Shown here: positions 9,539 to 18,590 of the stretch, piece after piece
How positions within the stretch are numbered: position 1 is the first letter of the stretch
Layout of the letters: the number at the start of each line of letters is the position of its first letter
Source of the DNA: an uncultured Litoreibacter sp.
Lineage (GTDB): Bacteria; Pseudomonadota; Alphaproteobacteria; Rhodobacterales; Rhodobacteraceae
DNA: 64,000 nt
Direction of reading: 5' to 3'
NCBI GenBank assembly: GCA_947494645.1
Contig: CANLVO010000001.1
Span: 1,798,001-1,862,000, forward strand
Position numbers and translations under genes: made by a program
Notes under the pieces: generated by a model
The model's input: the letters and a program-made list of their open reading frames with translations, nothing else
Databases searched by the model: none
Told to the model about the DNA's origin: nothing

Positions 9539-9578
9539 CGGAAATATTATCTAGACCTGAAAATGAGTATCTTTGGTC

Positions 9579-10955
9579 TCACTTTATGATGATCTCCGGC
9601 CCCATAAAGTAATTGGGAAGAACCGTCGAAATCCAGGGCACGTAGGTGATGATGATCAGGAAGATAAACAGCACGCCAGTGAAGGGCAGCGCCGCTTTCA
9701 CGACCGACATCATCGGCATGTTGGCCACGCCCGACGTCACGAACAAGTTCAGCCCTACAGGTGGCGTGATCATCCCGATCTCCATGTTCACCACCATGAT
9801 GATGCCAAGGTGAATTGGGTCGATACCCAGCTCAATGGCGATTGGGAACACCAGCGGTGCCACGATCACCAGCAGGCCTGATGGCTCCATGAACTGCCCG
9901 CCAATAAGCAAGATCACGTTGACCATCACCAGGAACATCACCGGACCGAGACCCGCGTCCAGCATCGCGCCCGCGATTTTTTGCGGGATCTGCTCGTCGG
10001 TCAGCACGTGTTTCAGGATCAGCGCGTTGGCAATGATGAACAACAGCGTCACGGTCAGCTTGCCCGCATCAAAGAGCGTGCGCCTGGTGTCTTCGTGCCA
10101 TAGTGCGGTAACCGCCGTCCAAGGCCGCGCGAGGAACGACCGGTTCGGCTCCCCGGCTGGCGTCGAAAGAGGCCCCATGTCTTTGTAGACATAGGTGGCG
10201 ATCAAATAGGCATAGACAGCCGAAACCGCAGCGGCCTCTGTGGGCGTGAAAATGCCCCCATAGATGCCGCCAAGGATGATCACGATCAGGAACAGCCCCC
10301 ACGCGGCATTGAGGAAAGCCGACCCGATTTCGCCCCAGCCTTTCCATTCACCATGCGGCAGGCCCCGGATCACCGCGAAGGCCCAGATGGCCAGCATCAG
10401 CATGCCACCCGCCATCAGACCCGGGATCACACCGGCCAGAAACATCCGTCCGACGGAGACTTCGACGGTGGCCGCATAGACGACCATCACGATTGATGGC
10501 GGGATCAGGATGCCCAGGGTCCCTGCATTGGCGATGACACCTGCGGCAAAGTCCTTGGTATAGCCCACTTGCATCATCCCCGCGATGACGATGGAGCCGA
10601 TGGCCACCACCGTTGAGGGCGACGAGCCTGAGAGGGCTGCAAACATCATACAGGCAAAGACACCCGCAATCGCCAGTCCGCCGCGCAAATGCCCGACGCA
10701 AGCGATGGAAAAGCGGATGATCCGCTGTGCCACCCCGCCCGTGGTCATGAAAGACGAGGCCAGAATGAAGAACGGGATCGCCATCAGGGTGAAATGCCCC
10801 TCAAAGGCCTGAAACATGGTGCCCGCCACTGAGGCCAACGACGAGTCGGAGAACCACAACAGGAACAGCACCGACGACAGGCCAAGCGAGATCGCAATCG
10901 GCACGCCGATCATCAGAAACGCGATGACCATCCCAAAAAGAAGAATGACGTCCAT
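9579..10955 (-). CDS. dctM: TRAP transporter large permease subunit (DctM)
   Basis: A 458-residue multi-helix permease of the DctM family (motifs GVPIAISLGLSSVLF, SPSTVVAIGSIVIAGMM, GILIPPSIVMVVYA and TPPVGLNLFV). It forms the ion-coupled channel of a TRAP transporter with DctQ and DctP. It is longer than the usual ~427 residues because of a hydrophilic insert of about 45 residues near 245-290 (KDMGPLSTPAGEPNRSFLAR). It follows dctQ by 3 bases. Confidence 0.93.
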   Translation of the reverse strand: MDVILLFGMVIAFLMIGVPIAISLGLSSVLFLLWFSDSSLASVAGTMFQAFEGHFTLMAIPFFILASSFMTTGGVAQRIIRFSIACVGHLRGGLAIAGVFACMMFAALSGSSPSTVVAIGSIVIAGMMQVGYTKDFAAGVIANAGTLGILIPPSIVMVVYAATVEVSVGRMFLAGVIPGLMAGGMLMLAIWAFAVIRGLPHGEWKGWGEIGSAFLNAAWGLFLIVIILGGIYGGIFTPTEAAAVSAVYAYLIATYVYKDMGPLSTPAGEPNRSFLARPWTAVTALWHEDTRRTLFDAGKLTVTLLFIIANALILKHVLTDEQIPQKIAGAMLDAGLGPVMFLVMVNVILLIGGQFMEPSGLLVIVAPLVFPIAIELGIDPIHLGIIMVVNMEIGMITPPVGLNLFVTSGVANMPMMSVVKAALPFTGVLFIFLIIITYVPWISTVLPNYFMGPEIIIK

Positions 10956-10958
10956 GGC

Positions 10959-11609
10959 TTAGCTCTCCCCTTCGAGACGCACGTTTTCGACGTCGTCCTC
11001 GGCCTCGTGGCTGACGATCAACCGGTCGGACTGTCCGATCCAGATGGCCCAGCCGGCCTGTATGTAGCGATAAAGCAGCAGCGCCATCGACAGTGGCAGC
11101 ACGAAATACGGGATCAGCCGAGGGATCTTTTCGTATTCATCGCCATCGTTGAATGCCGTCTCAAGGAAGCCCGCCCATGCGGGCAGCGGGATGTCATTGA
11201 CCTCGTACCAGCCTTGCCCGCGATATTTCTCGACGAAGCCGGTGGGGAACCAGCGCCCCTCGGTCGGTGGCAGGTTGGCGAAGATGGACCAATAGTCCCA
11301 CGCGCCTTTTAGCAATAGGAAGGAGAACACGATGCAGCACGCGACCGAGATTAGGCCAAGGATGCGGCGCACAGGTTCCGAGAACAGGTTGATCAACACG
11401 TCCACGCCCAGATGCGCGTTCTTCTTGACCGCGTAGGACGCGCCTAGAAGCACCAGCCATGCAAAGCAATAGAGCGTAAACTCAAGCGCCCACAGAATGT
11501 TTGAATTGAACCCGTAGCGCGCGATGACGTTGGCAAATGATATGATGGTCATCAGCCCGATCAGCAGCGCTATCAGGTTCTCCTCGATCTTGTCGACAAA
11601 GCCCGACAT
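10959..11609 (-). CDS. dctQ: TRAP transporter small permease subunit (DctQ)
   Basis: A 216-residue four-helix DctQ subunit (ALEFTLYCFAWLVLLGASYA and KKNAHLGVDVL are typical). About 60 extra residues between helices 3 and 4 form a hydrophilic loop (from PPTEGRWFPTG to GDEYEKIPRL), so it is larger than the common 160-180 residues. The start at 11609 has a GGGGAGAGATC ribosome site; the frame extends five codons further but without one. It is separated from dctP by a strong hairpin. Confidence 0.9.
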   Translation of the reverse strand: MSGFVDKIEENLIALLIGLMTIISFANVIARYGFNSNILWALEFTLYCFAWLVLLGASYAVKKNAHLGVDVLINLFSEPVRRILGLISVACCIVFSFLLLKGAWDYWSIFANLPPTEGRWFPTGFVEKYRGQGWYEVNDIPLPAWAGFLETAFNDGDEYEKIPRLIPYFVLPLSMALLLYRYIQAGWAIWIGQSDRLIVSHEAEDDVENVRLEGES

Positions 11610-11639
11610 GATCTCTCCCCCCATTTTTGGATCAGGTAG

Positions 11640-11678
11640 AAAAAACGCGGCCCAAGGTCCGTTCCCGGGGCCGCGTTT
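11640..11678 (-). terminator. Intrinsic terminator/attenuator between dctP and dctQM
   Basis: Reading leftward from dctP, AAACGCGGCCC and GGGCCGCGTTT form a perfect 11-bp stem (arms 11668-11678 and 11643-11653) with a 14-base loop, followed by a run of six T. This is a textbook intrinsic terminator, located 18 bases after the dctP stop. Partial read-through would give more binding protein than permease. Confidence 0.85.
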
Positions 11679-11695
11679 ATCTTGATCAGCGCAGC

Positions 11696-12691
11696 TTAGC
11701 TGCCCGAGTTCAGCGCTTGTGCGGCGTCGATATTGGCCTGGCCCACGTCGCCCTCAAACTGAGCCCAAACAGGCTTCATCGCGTCGACCCATTCCTGGCG
11801 CTGCTCAGCGGTCAGCTGACGCACTTCGCCGCCAGCAGCGATGATCGCAGCTTTGGCTTCCTCGTTCACCTGGAATGCGGACGCGTTGCGCGACTCTGTT
11901 ACCTCATCAAGGATCGTGGTGAATTGCTCACGCACGTCGTCATCAAGGCTGTCCATGAAGTCAACGGAGGTCACGACCAGATAGTCGATGATGCCGTGGT
12001 TGGTCTCTGTGGTGCCGTCTTGCACTTCGAAGAACTTCTTGCCGAAGATGTTGGACCAGGTGTTTTCCTGACCATCCACAACGCCCTGCTGCAGCGCGCC
12101 GTAAACTTCCGAGAACGCCATTTTCTGTGGGTTCGCACCGATGGCTTCCATTTGTGCAACCAGCACGTCGGACGGCTGCACGCGGAACTTCAGGCCGTTT
12201 GCGTCAGACGGCGAAATCAGCGGTACGTTGGCCGAGAATTGCTTCATGCCATTGTGCCAGAACGCTAGCCCTTGCAGGCCACGCTTCTGCATGGAGTTCT
12301 TCATCGCAGTGCCGGTTTCGGAGTTCTGGAACGCGTCAACCGCTTCGATATCTTTGAACATGAAAGGCAGATCGAATATGCGGAACTGCTTGGTGAACTT
12401 TTCGAACTTCGACAGCGAAGGCGCCGCCAGCTGAACGTCGCCCTGCAACATGGCTTCAAGCACCTTGTTGTCATCGTAGAGCGTCGAGTTCGGGAAGACC
12501 TCGATGCAGACTTTGCCGTTCATCTCTTCATTGACGCGCGCAGCCAGCTCTGTGGCGGCGATGCCTTTAGGGTGCTTGTCGGTGTTGGTGACGTGAGCAA
12601 ACTTCATCACCACTTCGCCCTCATCGCAGGCGGCCATGGCAGCTGTGGCCGATACGGCCAGAGCGATTGCGGTTGTTGTCAGAAATTTCAT
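11696..12691 (-). CDS. dctP: TRAP transporter substrate-binding protein (DctP family)
   Basis: A 331-residue periplasmic binding protein with a clear signal peptide (cleavage near AAMAA-CDEG). It matches the DctP family that binds C4-dicarboxylates and similar organic acids; the conserved arginine that clamps the carboxylate sits in GLKFRVQPSDV, followed by FSEVYGALQQGVVDGQENTW. It is the first gene of the dctPQM cluster. The exact acid cannot be told. A GGGAGGAG ribosome site precedes the ATG. Confidence 0.93.
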   Translation of the reverse strand: MKFLTTTAIALAVSATAAMAACDEGEVVMKFAHVTNTDKHPKGIAATELAARVNEEMNGKVCIEVFPNSTLYDDNKVLEAMLQGDVQLAAPSLSKFEKFTKQFRIFDLPFMFKDIEAVDAFQNSETGTAMKNSMQKRGLQGLAFWHNGMKQFSANVPLISPSDANGLKFRVQPSDVLVAQMEAIGANPQKMAFSEVYGALQQGVVDGQENTWSNIFGKKFFEVQDGTTETNHGIIDYLVVTSVDFMDSLDDDVREQFTTILDEVTESRNASAFQVNEEAKAAIIAAGGEVRQLTAEQRQEWVDAMKPVWAQFEGDVGQANIDAAQALNSGS

Positions 12692-12815
12692 GATGCTCCT
12701 CCCAGAAACATATTGGTTTGAGGCGGGTCCCGCCTTGCATCGACGTTACCCAATGCGGCACGCACCCCTCAAGCGGAAGGAAAGCTGGCACCCATACTTT
12801 CTACAAAACCGTTTT

Positions 12816-12844
12816 TATTCAGGCGATTAGGGCCGACGCGTCAA
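12816..12844 (-). promoter_or_regulatory. Sigma-70-like promoter of dctP
   Basis: On the minus strand TTGACG (12844-12839) and TGAATA (12821-12816) are 17 bases apart, upstream of the dctP ATG at 12691. I found no TGGCAC-N5-TTGC (sigma-54) element between 12692 and 12904. Confidence 0.5.
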
Positions 12845-12872
12845 ACAGTTCTTGCGCTCCGACCCCTTCGAT

Positions 12873-12888
12873 GTGCGAAAAGTCGCAC
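12873..12888 (-). terminator. Hairpin after the acyltransferase gene
   Basis: GTGCGA and TCGCAC arms with a 4-base loop, 17 bases past the acyltransferase stop. No T run follows, so termination here would be weak or Rho-assisted. Confidence 0.35.
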
Positions 12889-12904
12889 ACCTTTGAGCAC
12901 GGTC

Positions 12905-14242
12905 TCAGGCCTCGTCCGTGCGCTGAAATGACTTGGTGGCGATGGCCACACCCAGCACCACAAGCCCGACGGCGACCCAGTTCACCCCGATTGCATTGGC
13001 CGCCCCGATGCCGCTGAGCGCCATCATCACCAACCCTGCGCAAGTCACCAGCGCCCCGAAGACCGACTGCGCTGGCCCCGGAGGTGCCATGCCTTTGGCC
13101 CGGCTGCCCGCCTCAAAGACAACGAAGATCAACACCAGCGGGATCAGCGCCAAAACGAACAGCCCCAACCAAAGAGGCCGCCACGCCCACCACGCGCCCG
13201 AGCCCGGCTCAAGCCCCAGCCCGATGCCGCCCAAAACTGCGGCGATACCAACCACTGCCACCATTGCTGTAATATGCCACAGATAAATCGACATGATCAT
13301 CTGATTGAGCAGGATCACCCACGCCCAAGGGGTCTTGTTTTGGAGCCAGCGCGAGATTGGCCCGGTCAGCAGGATTATCACCCCGATCTGCACGCAGCCC
13401 ACCGCCATCATCGCAGTAGTGGGAGGGCGGGTGTTCGACATCTCCGCCCCCGGCACGCTGACCATAGCCACCGGAAATCCGAACTGCACGATCAGCATAT
13501 AGGCCCAAAGAACGCCCAGTATGATCAACGCCAAGGCCCAGGTTTGCGGCCGCACTGCGCCGCGCCACCAATAGCCAAATTGATGGACGCCAAGCCAGAC
13601 GAAGGCGTAATTCACCCAGCGCAGCCAGCCCTGATCAAGGCCGAACGCAATGGCATCAACCGCAATCGCGCCCAGCGCCAGCGCGGCCACGGACCAGATG
13701 CCGATGGCGTCCCATGCCCGCATGGTGATTGGGACGACTACGGTGATCATGATGTAGACCGCCAGAAACCAGACCGGAACCAGTGCTGCCTGTGACGCCG
13801 CCCCGATTAGCTCGGTCGAGACGCCCATGCGTGAAGCAATAAGGGCGGCAACCGCCCACAGCAGGACCAGCGGCACGGTGGGTTTCAGCAGCCGCGCCAG
13901 CCGTCCAGAGGCCCAGGCCCGCGCTTTCGCAGGGTCCTTGCGGGCCGAATTCCACGACAGGCTGTTGGCAAACCCACCCACGAAGAAGAAGACCGGCATC
14001 ACCTGAAACAGCCACGTTGCGTAATGGGTCCAGCGTTGCTCTGCCAAGAGGATGGTGACCTCCACTTCACCACCGCGCATGACAGGGGCGACAAGCAGCC
14101 AATGGCCAAGAATGACGAAACCAATCGCCACGGCACGGTAGAAATCCACGGCGCGGTTGCGCTTTTCTGGTGTGTTTTCGGCGGCCCAATAGGCGCGGGC
14201 CAGCATGCCCTTCGGCATGGCTTGCGGTGTGGGGGTGCTCAT
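12905..14242 (-). CDS. Acyltransferase 3 family membrane protein
   Basis: A 445-residue inner-membrane protein with about ten helices and the acyltransferase-3 opening RNRAVDFYRAVAIGFVILGHW, including the histidine considered catalytic in this family. Such proteins O-acylate sugars of surface polysaccharides or lipids; no glycan genes lie nearby, so the substrate is unknown. It lies between dctD and dctP on the same strand and could be co-transcribed with dctBD. Confidence 0.82.
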   Translation of the reverse strand: MSTPTPQAMPKGMLARAYWAAENTPEKRNRAVDFYRAVAIGFVILGHWLLVAPVMRGGEVEVTILLAEQRWTHYATWLFQVMPVFFFVGGFANSLSWNSARKDPAKARAWASGRLARLLKPTVPLVLLWAVAALIASRMGVSTELIGAASQAALVPVWFLAVYIMITVVVPITMRAWDAIGIWSVAALALGAIAVDAIAFGLDQGWLRWVNYAFVWLGVHQFGYWWRGAVRPQTWALALIILGVLWAYMLIVQFGFPVAMVSVPGAEMSNTRPPTTAMMAVGCVQIGVIILLTGPISRWLQNKTPWAWVILLNQMIMSIYLWHITAMVAVVGIAAVLGGIGLGLEPGSGAWWAWRPLWLGLFVLALIPLVLIFVVFEAGSRAKGMAPPGPAQSVFGALVTCAGLVMMALSGIGAANAIGVNWVAVGLVVLGVAIATKSFQRTDEA

Positions 14243-14331
14243 CTACAACTGCTCCATTGCCTCTGTCGGGCCGCCGCGTTTGTCGCGATCACGGCAAGCC
14301 TAACAAAGAACACCCTCGCTGCCTAGAAGCT

Positions 14332-15555
14332 CTAGCGGTAGTCCTCGGGCCGGATATTGTGGCGCCCCAGCTTGTCGTAAAAGGTCTTGCGCGGCAGCTG
14401 GAGCGCCTTGGCGGTTTCCGTTGCATGGCCACCATGGGCACGAAGCACCTCGATGATGACAGAGCGCTCCACCTGTGCCATGCGCTCTGCAAGGCTGAGA
14501 TGTTCGACCTCGTCGCGCTCCGGCAGTCCCATCGCATGACGCATCGCTGCATTCATCAGCGCGCGCGCATTGCCGGGCCACGGGTTCGCCATAAGGCGGG
14601 CCATATGCTCTGCCGAGACTTTGGGCTGCGCCAGATCGGCCTGTTCACAGGCAATGGCCAGGTAGTGGCGAAACAGCACAGGAATGTCCTCGGGCCGCTC
14701 CCGCAGAGCCGGGATGCGGATACCAACCCCCGCCAATTGGTCCCGCAACGGGGAGGACCCTGCAGCCGATTTTCCACCTCGACGCGCGTCATGGGTGGCC
14801 GCCAGGATACGCGCTCCCTCCCCACGCTCGATATGGCTGAGCAGCATAACCTCCGCGGGCTCTGACAATTGCGCAATATTGTCGATGAACAGGCTACCCT
14901 CTTCGGAAGCCTGCAAAGCCTCTTCTAGAGCCTCCGGTGTCAGCCCCAACGCAGCGCGTTTCACGAAACCACGTTTGGCCCGGGCCGAGAGCAAATGAAT
15001 GACCTCCGCCACTTTCGAGGTGCCCGACCCCGGCTCGCCGGAAATCAGTACATTGCTGCCGGAGCGCGCGACTTTCCTGACCTGCGCACGCAACCGTTCT
15101 GACGGCTCGGACACGCCAAACAAAAGCCGGGACGCGGCGTCGCCCGCCTCTGACGTGATCGTGTGGTTTCTGGCCGCGAGAATACCGCGACGGAACTCCA
15201 ATGCGCGTTCGATCACCTCAAGAAATTGCTGGGGCGCGCAAGGTTTCTCTAGAAAATCAAACGCCCCGCCTGACATGCCTTTGACCGCCATCGGGATGTC
15301 GCCTTCCCCAGTCAGCAAGATCACGGGCAGCTCTGGATCAACGCCCTGGCTGTAGTCCAGCAGATGAAACCCGTCGCGCCCCGGCATACGGATATCGGTG
15401 ACAACCACGCCTTCAAAACGGCGGCTGATCACATCTTTTGCGACGATGAACGACCCTGCCAGAATGGGTTCCATATCCGCCAGTTCCAGCGTCTGGCCTA
15501 GCGCATCCCGCACGGCGGCATCATCATCAACCAAGAGGACACGCGGCTGGCTCAT
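14332..15555 (-). CDS. dctD: DctD-like response regulator with degenerate AAA+ domain
   Basis: 407 residues. The receiver domain (1-120) has the acidic pair DDD, the phospho-acceptor in VVVTDIRMPG, the Thr in LLTGEGD and the Lys in EKP. The middle resembles an NtrC-type AAA+ domain but is eroded: the P-loop reads GEPGSGTSK where GESGTGKE is usual, the Walker B region is SLFIDNIAQLS, and the sigma-54-contacting GAFTGA loop is absent. The C-terminal Fis-type helix-turn-helix is intact (GGHATETAKALQLPRKTFYD). It overlaps dctB by 4 bases (ATGA). It probably controls dctPQM without sigma-54. Confidence 0.88.
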   Translation of the reverse strand: MSQPRVLLVDDDAAVRDALGQTLELADMEPILAGSFIVAKDVISRRFEGVVVTDIRMPGRDGFHLLDYSQGVDPELPVILLTGEGDIPMAVKGMSGGAFDFLEKPCAPQQFLEVIERALEFRRGILAARNHTITSEAGDAASRLLFGVSEPSERLRAQVRKVARSGSNVLISGEPGSGTSKVAEVIHLLSARAKRGFVKRAALGLTPEALEEALQASEEGSLFIDNIAQLSEPAEVMLLSHIERGEGARILAATHDARRGGKSAAGSSPLRDQLAGVGIRIPALRERPEDIPVLFRHYLAIACEQADLAQPKVSAEHMARLMANPWPGNARALMNAAMRHAMGLPERDEVEHLSLAERMAQVERSVIIEVLRAHGGHATETAKALQLPRKTFYDKLGRHNIRPEDYR

Positions 15556-17297
15556 GCCGCCGCCTCCGCCGGTTGTTCGCGGGCCAGCTCGATGGTGAAC
15601 TCGGCGCCGCCCTCAGGGTGGTTGCGGCCCCGGATGTCGCCACCAAAGCTTTGCACCAGCCCATAGGAGATCGACAGTCCCAGCCCCATCCCTTCGGAGC
15701 GGCCAACTTCCTTGGTGGAATAAAACGGGTCGAAAATCTTCTCTGCATCCTCCAACCCCGGCCCGCTGTCACGCACCGCGACGCAGACCGTGTCGGTGAC
15801 CATCACACTCAGGATCAGACGTTTCTCACTTTGCCCTTCCATGGCATCCACCGCATTGCTGATCAGGTTGATCAAAACCTGCTGCAACCGCACTTCGCCT
15901 GCATGCACATAAATCGGGCCCTGCGGGATGTCGCGGGTCACCTGCACCCCCTCGTCGCGCAACCGCGTGGCGGACAGATCCAGCACAGCCTCAATTGCGG
16001 CCAGCACGTCCACCCGGCCCAACGGCTCCGTTTCCTGACGCGAGAACGCCCTGAGGTTCTTGATGATCCGGCCCATGCGTCGGGCCAGCTCGTTGATCCG
16101 GCCAAGGTTCTCACCGGCCACATCGGCCTTGCCACGGCGCAAGAACTCCTCGCCATTTTCGGCAAAGGAGCGGATGGCCATCAAGGGTTGGTTCAATTCG
16201 TGGCTGATCCCCGCAGACATCTGACCCAACGCCGACAGTTTCGAGGCCTGTAACAGCTCTTGCTGCGCCTGCTCCAACGCGGCCGTCCGCTTGGCGACAC
16301 GCGCTTCAAGCCGGGCGTTGGCCTCCTCTTCCAACGCAATGCGTTGTAAGAATCCGCGTCGCCGCTCCGCAAAAATCAGGATCACGGCCCCGAAGATCAG
16401 TCCCAACGCCCCAGCGACCAATGCCTGAAACAGCGCCAATTGCTCCGCCTCATGGCTGTTGGCAAGGATTTCGCCCTGCAGGTTCATCAGGGGCAGCGGC
16501 TGGGTGACATGCAGCGCCCGGTTGGGCAGATAGAGCAGCTCGTCCTGCGCCCATATCTCTGCCCCGGCCCATATGTCAGATTGGAACGGGAAGAACGGCT
16601 GCAACTGCGCAGTCGTCGGCGTCGTGGCAATTTGCTCCGGAGTGCGCAGCAGGTTGAACGGCTCACGGGTGCGGTAGAGAAGCTCCGCCCGGTTCGACAC
16701 GAAAACCACGCCAGAGGCATCGGTGAAGAACACCACCGTTGGCGAGGCCCGCCATTCGGTCTCGACCGTTTCAAGATCAAGCGAGACGGCCACTGCGCCG
16801 GCAAACTTGCGGTCCATCCCAAAGATCGGCGCGGCGAAGGTAAAAGAGCGCACGCCACTGCCCTCAATCTGCGCATGCAAAGACCCAAGTCCGCCCTGTC
16901 GCGCCCGCTCGAAAAACGCGGTCTGACCCAGATTGCGCGGCGCGGCATTCTCGAACGAATGCGACTGCGCCACCACCGCGCCGTGCTGGTTCAACAGCAC
17001 AATCTCCAACGACCCGGTCTTGTCCGCTGTGCCCAGCAAAACCTCCTGCGCCTTTTGCACATCTCCACTGCCCCCTGTGACCAGCGGCACCAGCGACGGG
17101 TGATCGGCCAAAAGCACTGCCAGCTCTCGGTAGCTTTGCAACTGGCTGACCAGCCGATCCGATGCCAGCGACAAATCTGCACGGGCGCGGGCGTCCAGCT
17201 GGCCCAAAGCCGCCCCAAGCGCGACCCACCACACGGCCACACCCAAAGCCGCAACAGCGGCGAGATAGGCGCAAATGGCAAATATTCGGGGGCGCAT
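15552..17297 (-). CDS. dctB: DctB-like sensor histidine kinase
   Basis: About 581 residues: a helix near the N-terminus, a periplasmic double-Cache/PAS-like sensor, a second helix near residue 305, a coiled coil, then the kinase core with the H-box GISHELNQPLMAIRSFAENG, N-box NLISNAVDAM and G-boxes DSGPGLEDAEKIFDPFYSTK and GMGLGLSIS. DctB senses C4-dicarboxylates and phosphorylates DctD. The frame extends upstream to 17462, but this would overlap the divergent P450 gene; the ATG at 17297 has a GGAG site 8 bases ahead. Starts at 17327 or 17366 are possible. Confidence 0.88.
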   Translation of the reverse strand: MRPRIFAICAYLAAVAALGVAVWWVALGAALGQLDARARADLSLASDRLVSQLQSYRELAVLLADHPSLVPLVTGGSGDVQKAQEVLLGTADKTGSLEIVLLNQHGAVVAQSHSFENAAPRNLGQTAFFERARQGGLGSLHAQIEGSGVRSFTFAAPIFGMDRKFAGAVAVSLDLETVETEWRASPTVVFFTDASGVVFVSNRAELLYRTREPFNLLRTPEQIATTPTTAQLQPFFPFQSDIWAGAEIWAQDELLYLPNRALHVTQPLPLMNLQGEILANSHEAEQLALFQALVAGALGLIFGAVILIFAERRRGFLQRIALEEEANARLEARVAKRTAALEQAQQELLQASKLSALGQMSAGISHELNQPLMAIRSFAENGEEFLRRGKADVAGENLGRINELARRMGRIIKNLRAFSRQETEPLGRVDVLAAIEAVLDLSATRLRDEGVQVTRDIPQGPIYVHAGEVRLQQVLINLISNAVDAMEGQSEKRLILSVMVTDTVCVAVRDSGPGLEDAEKIFDPFYSTKEVGRSEGMGLGLSISYGLVQSFGGDIRGRNHPEGGAEFTIELAREQPAEAAA

Positions 17298-17374
17298 CGG
17301 CAGGGCTCCAGGTTCGGCCCCCAACATATCCAGAGCCCCCTTGCCTTGGCCATCCCCATTTCTCATAACGACGC

Positions 17375-18535
17375 ATGATCCGCGCCAGCCAGCCCCCAAC
17401 CGACCCCGGTTTCGTACAAGACCCCTACCCGTTTTACGACCGTATCCGGCCGCTGGCCCCATTGGTCTGGTGGGACGAATACGACATGCCCGTCAGCGCC
17501 CGGCACGACGTGGTTGCAGCGCTGTTGCGCGACCGCCGCTTCGGGCGGGAAAACCCGCTCGGGCTCGATGTCCCTGATCATCTCGCGCCGTTTTACGCCG
17601 TGGAGGCGCACTCCATGCTAGAGCTGGAACCGCCGCGTCACACCCGCCTGCGCGGACTGGTATTGCGGGCCTTCACCTCCCGGCGCATTGCCGCCCTAGA
17701 GCCCGAGATCATCACCCTGTGCCACAGCCTGATAGACGCGTTTCCGGATGGCGAATTTGATCTCATCAGCACCTACGCCAACAAGCTTCCCGTGATCATC
17801 ATCGCACGGCTGCTGGGGGTCCCGGAAAACATGTCAGACCAGCTTTTGCAGTGGTCCAACGCCATGGTCGGCATGTATCAGGCGGGCCGCACCCCGCAGA
17901 TGGAGCGCGCAGCGGTCAAAGCCACGCGCGCCTTCTCCGCCTTCCTGCGTGGCTACATAGAGGACCGTCGCGACACGCCCCGAGATGACCTGATCACCCA
18001 TCTGATAGCGGCTGAAGAAGATGGCGAAACTCTCTCGTCCGACGAGTTGATCACCACCTGCATCCTTCTGCTCAACGCAGGCCACGAGGCCACGGTCCAC
18101 ACGCTTGGCAACGCGGCGCGCACCTGCCTGACCCACGGGATTGTCCCCAGCGCGGACCCGCGCTTTGTCGAAGAGGCGCTGCGCCACGACCCGCCGCTAC
18201 ACATGTTTACCCGCTTCGCCATGGACGACGTGACCCTGCATGGGCACAGTTTCAAAAAAGGCGATCAGGTCGGGCTGCTGCTGGCCGCCGCCAATCGCGA
18301 CCCGGATATCTACCCGGCGCCCGGCCAGTTTGATCCGATACGCAAAGCAAAGGCGCATACCAGTTTCGGAGGCGGCATCCATTTTTGCGTCGGTGCGCCG
18401 CTGGCACGGATGGAGATTGCAAACGCCCTGCCAATCCTCTTTGATCGCTTCCCTGACCTCGCGTTGGCTCAACCCGCACATTACGCCGACATCTACCATT
18501 TCCACGGGCTGGAAAGCTTGATGGTGACGCGCTAA
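17375..18535 (+). CDS. Cytochrome P450
   Basis: A soluble 386-residue bacterial P450. The I-helix reads LLNAGHEATVHTLGN with the oxygen-activating acidic residue and Thr, the K-helix ExxR is EEALR, and the heme loop is FGGGIHFCVGAPLARME with the Cys ligand. It oxidises an organic substrate using electrons from a ferredoxin; neither ferredoxin nor reductase is adjacent. It diverges from dctB. The substrate is unknown. Confidence 0.93.
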   Translation: MIRASQPPTDPGFVQDPYPFYDRIRPLAPLVWWDEYDMPVSARHDVVAALLRDRRFGRENPLGLDVPDHLAPFYAVEAHSMLELEPPRHTRLRGLVLRAFTSRRIAALEPEIITLCHSLIDAFPDGEFDLISTYANKLPVIIIARLLGVPENMSDQLLQWSNAMVGMYQAGRTPQMERAAVKATRAFSAFLRGYIEDRRDTPRDDLITHLIAAEEDGETLSSDELITTCILLLNAGHEATVHTLGNAARTCLTHGIVPSADPRFVEEALRHDPPLHMFTRFAMDDVTLHGHSFKKGDQVGLLLAAANRDPDIYPAPGQFDPIRKAKAHTSFGGGIHFCVGAPLARMEIANALPILFDRFPDLALAQPAHYADIYHFHGLESLMVTR

Positions 18536-18590
18536 CGCCCCTGCCATCACTGCTTCAAAAATACTCAAATACCCAATGCAGCCAACAGGC

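Noticed and set aside
12692-12904. Sigma-54 promoter for dctP
   Set aside because: Searched for TGGCAC-N5-TTGC on the minus strand because DctD is nearby; none found.
16440-17378. 312-codon frame opposite dctB
   Set aside because: Shadow of the sensor domain frame, no ribosome site or family resemblance.
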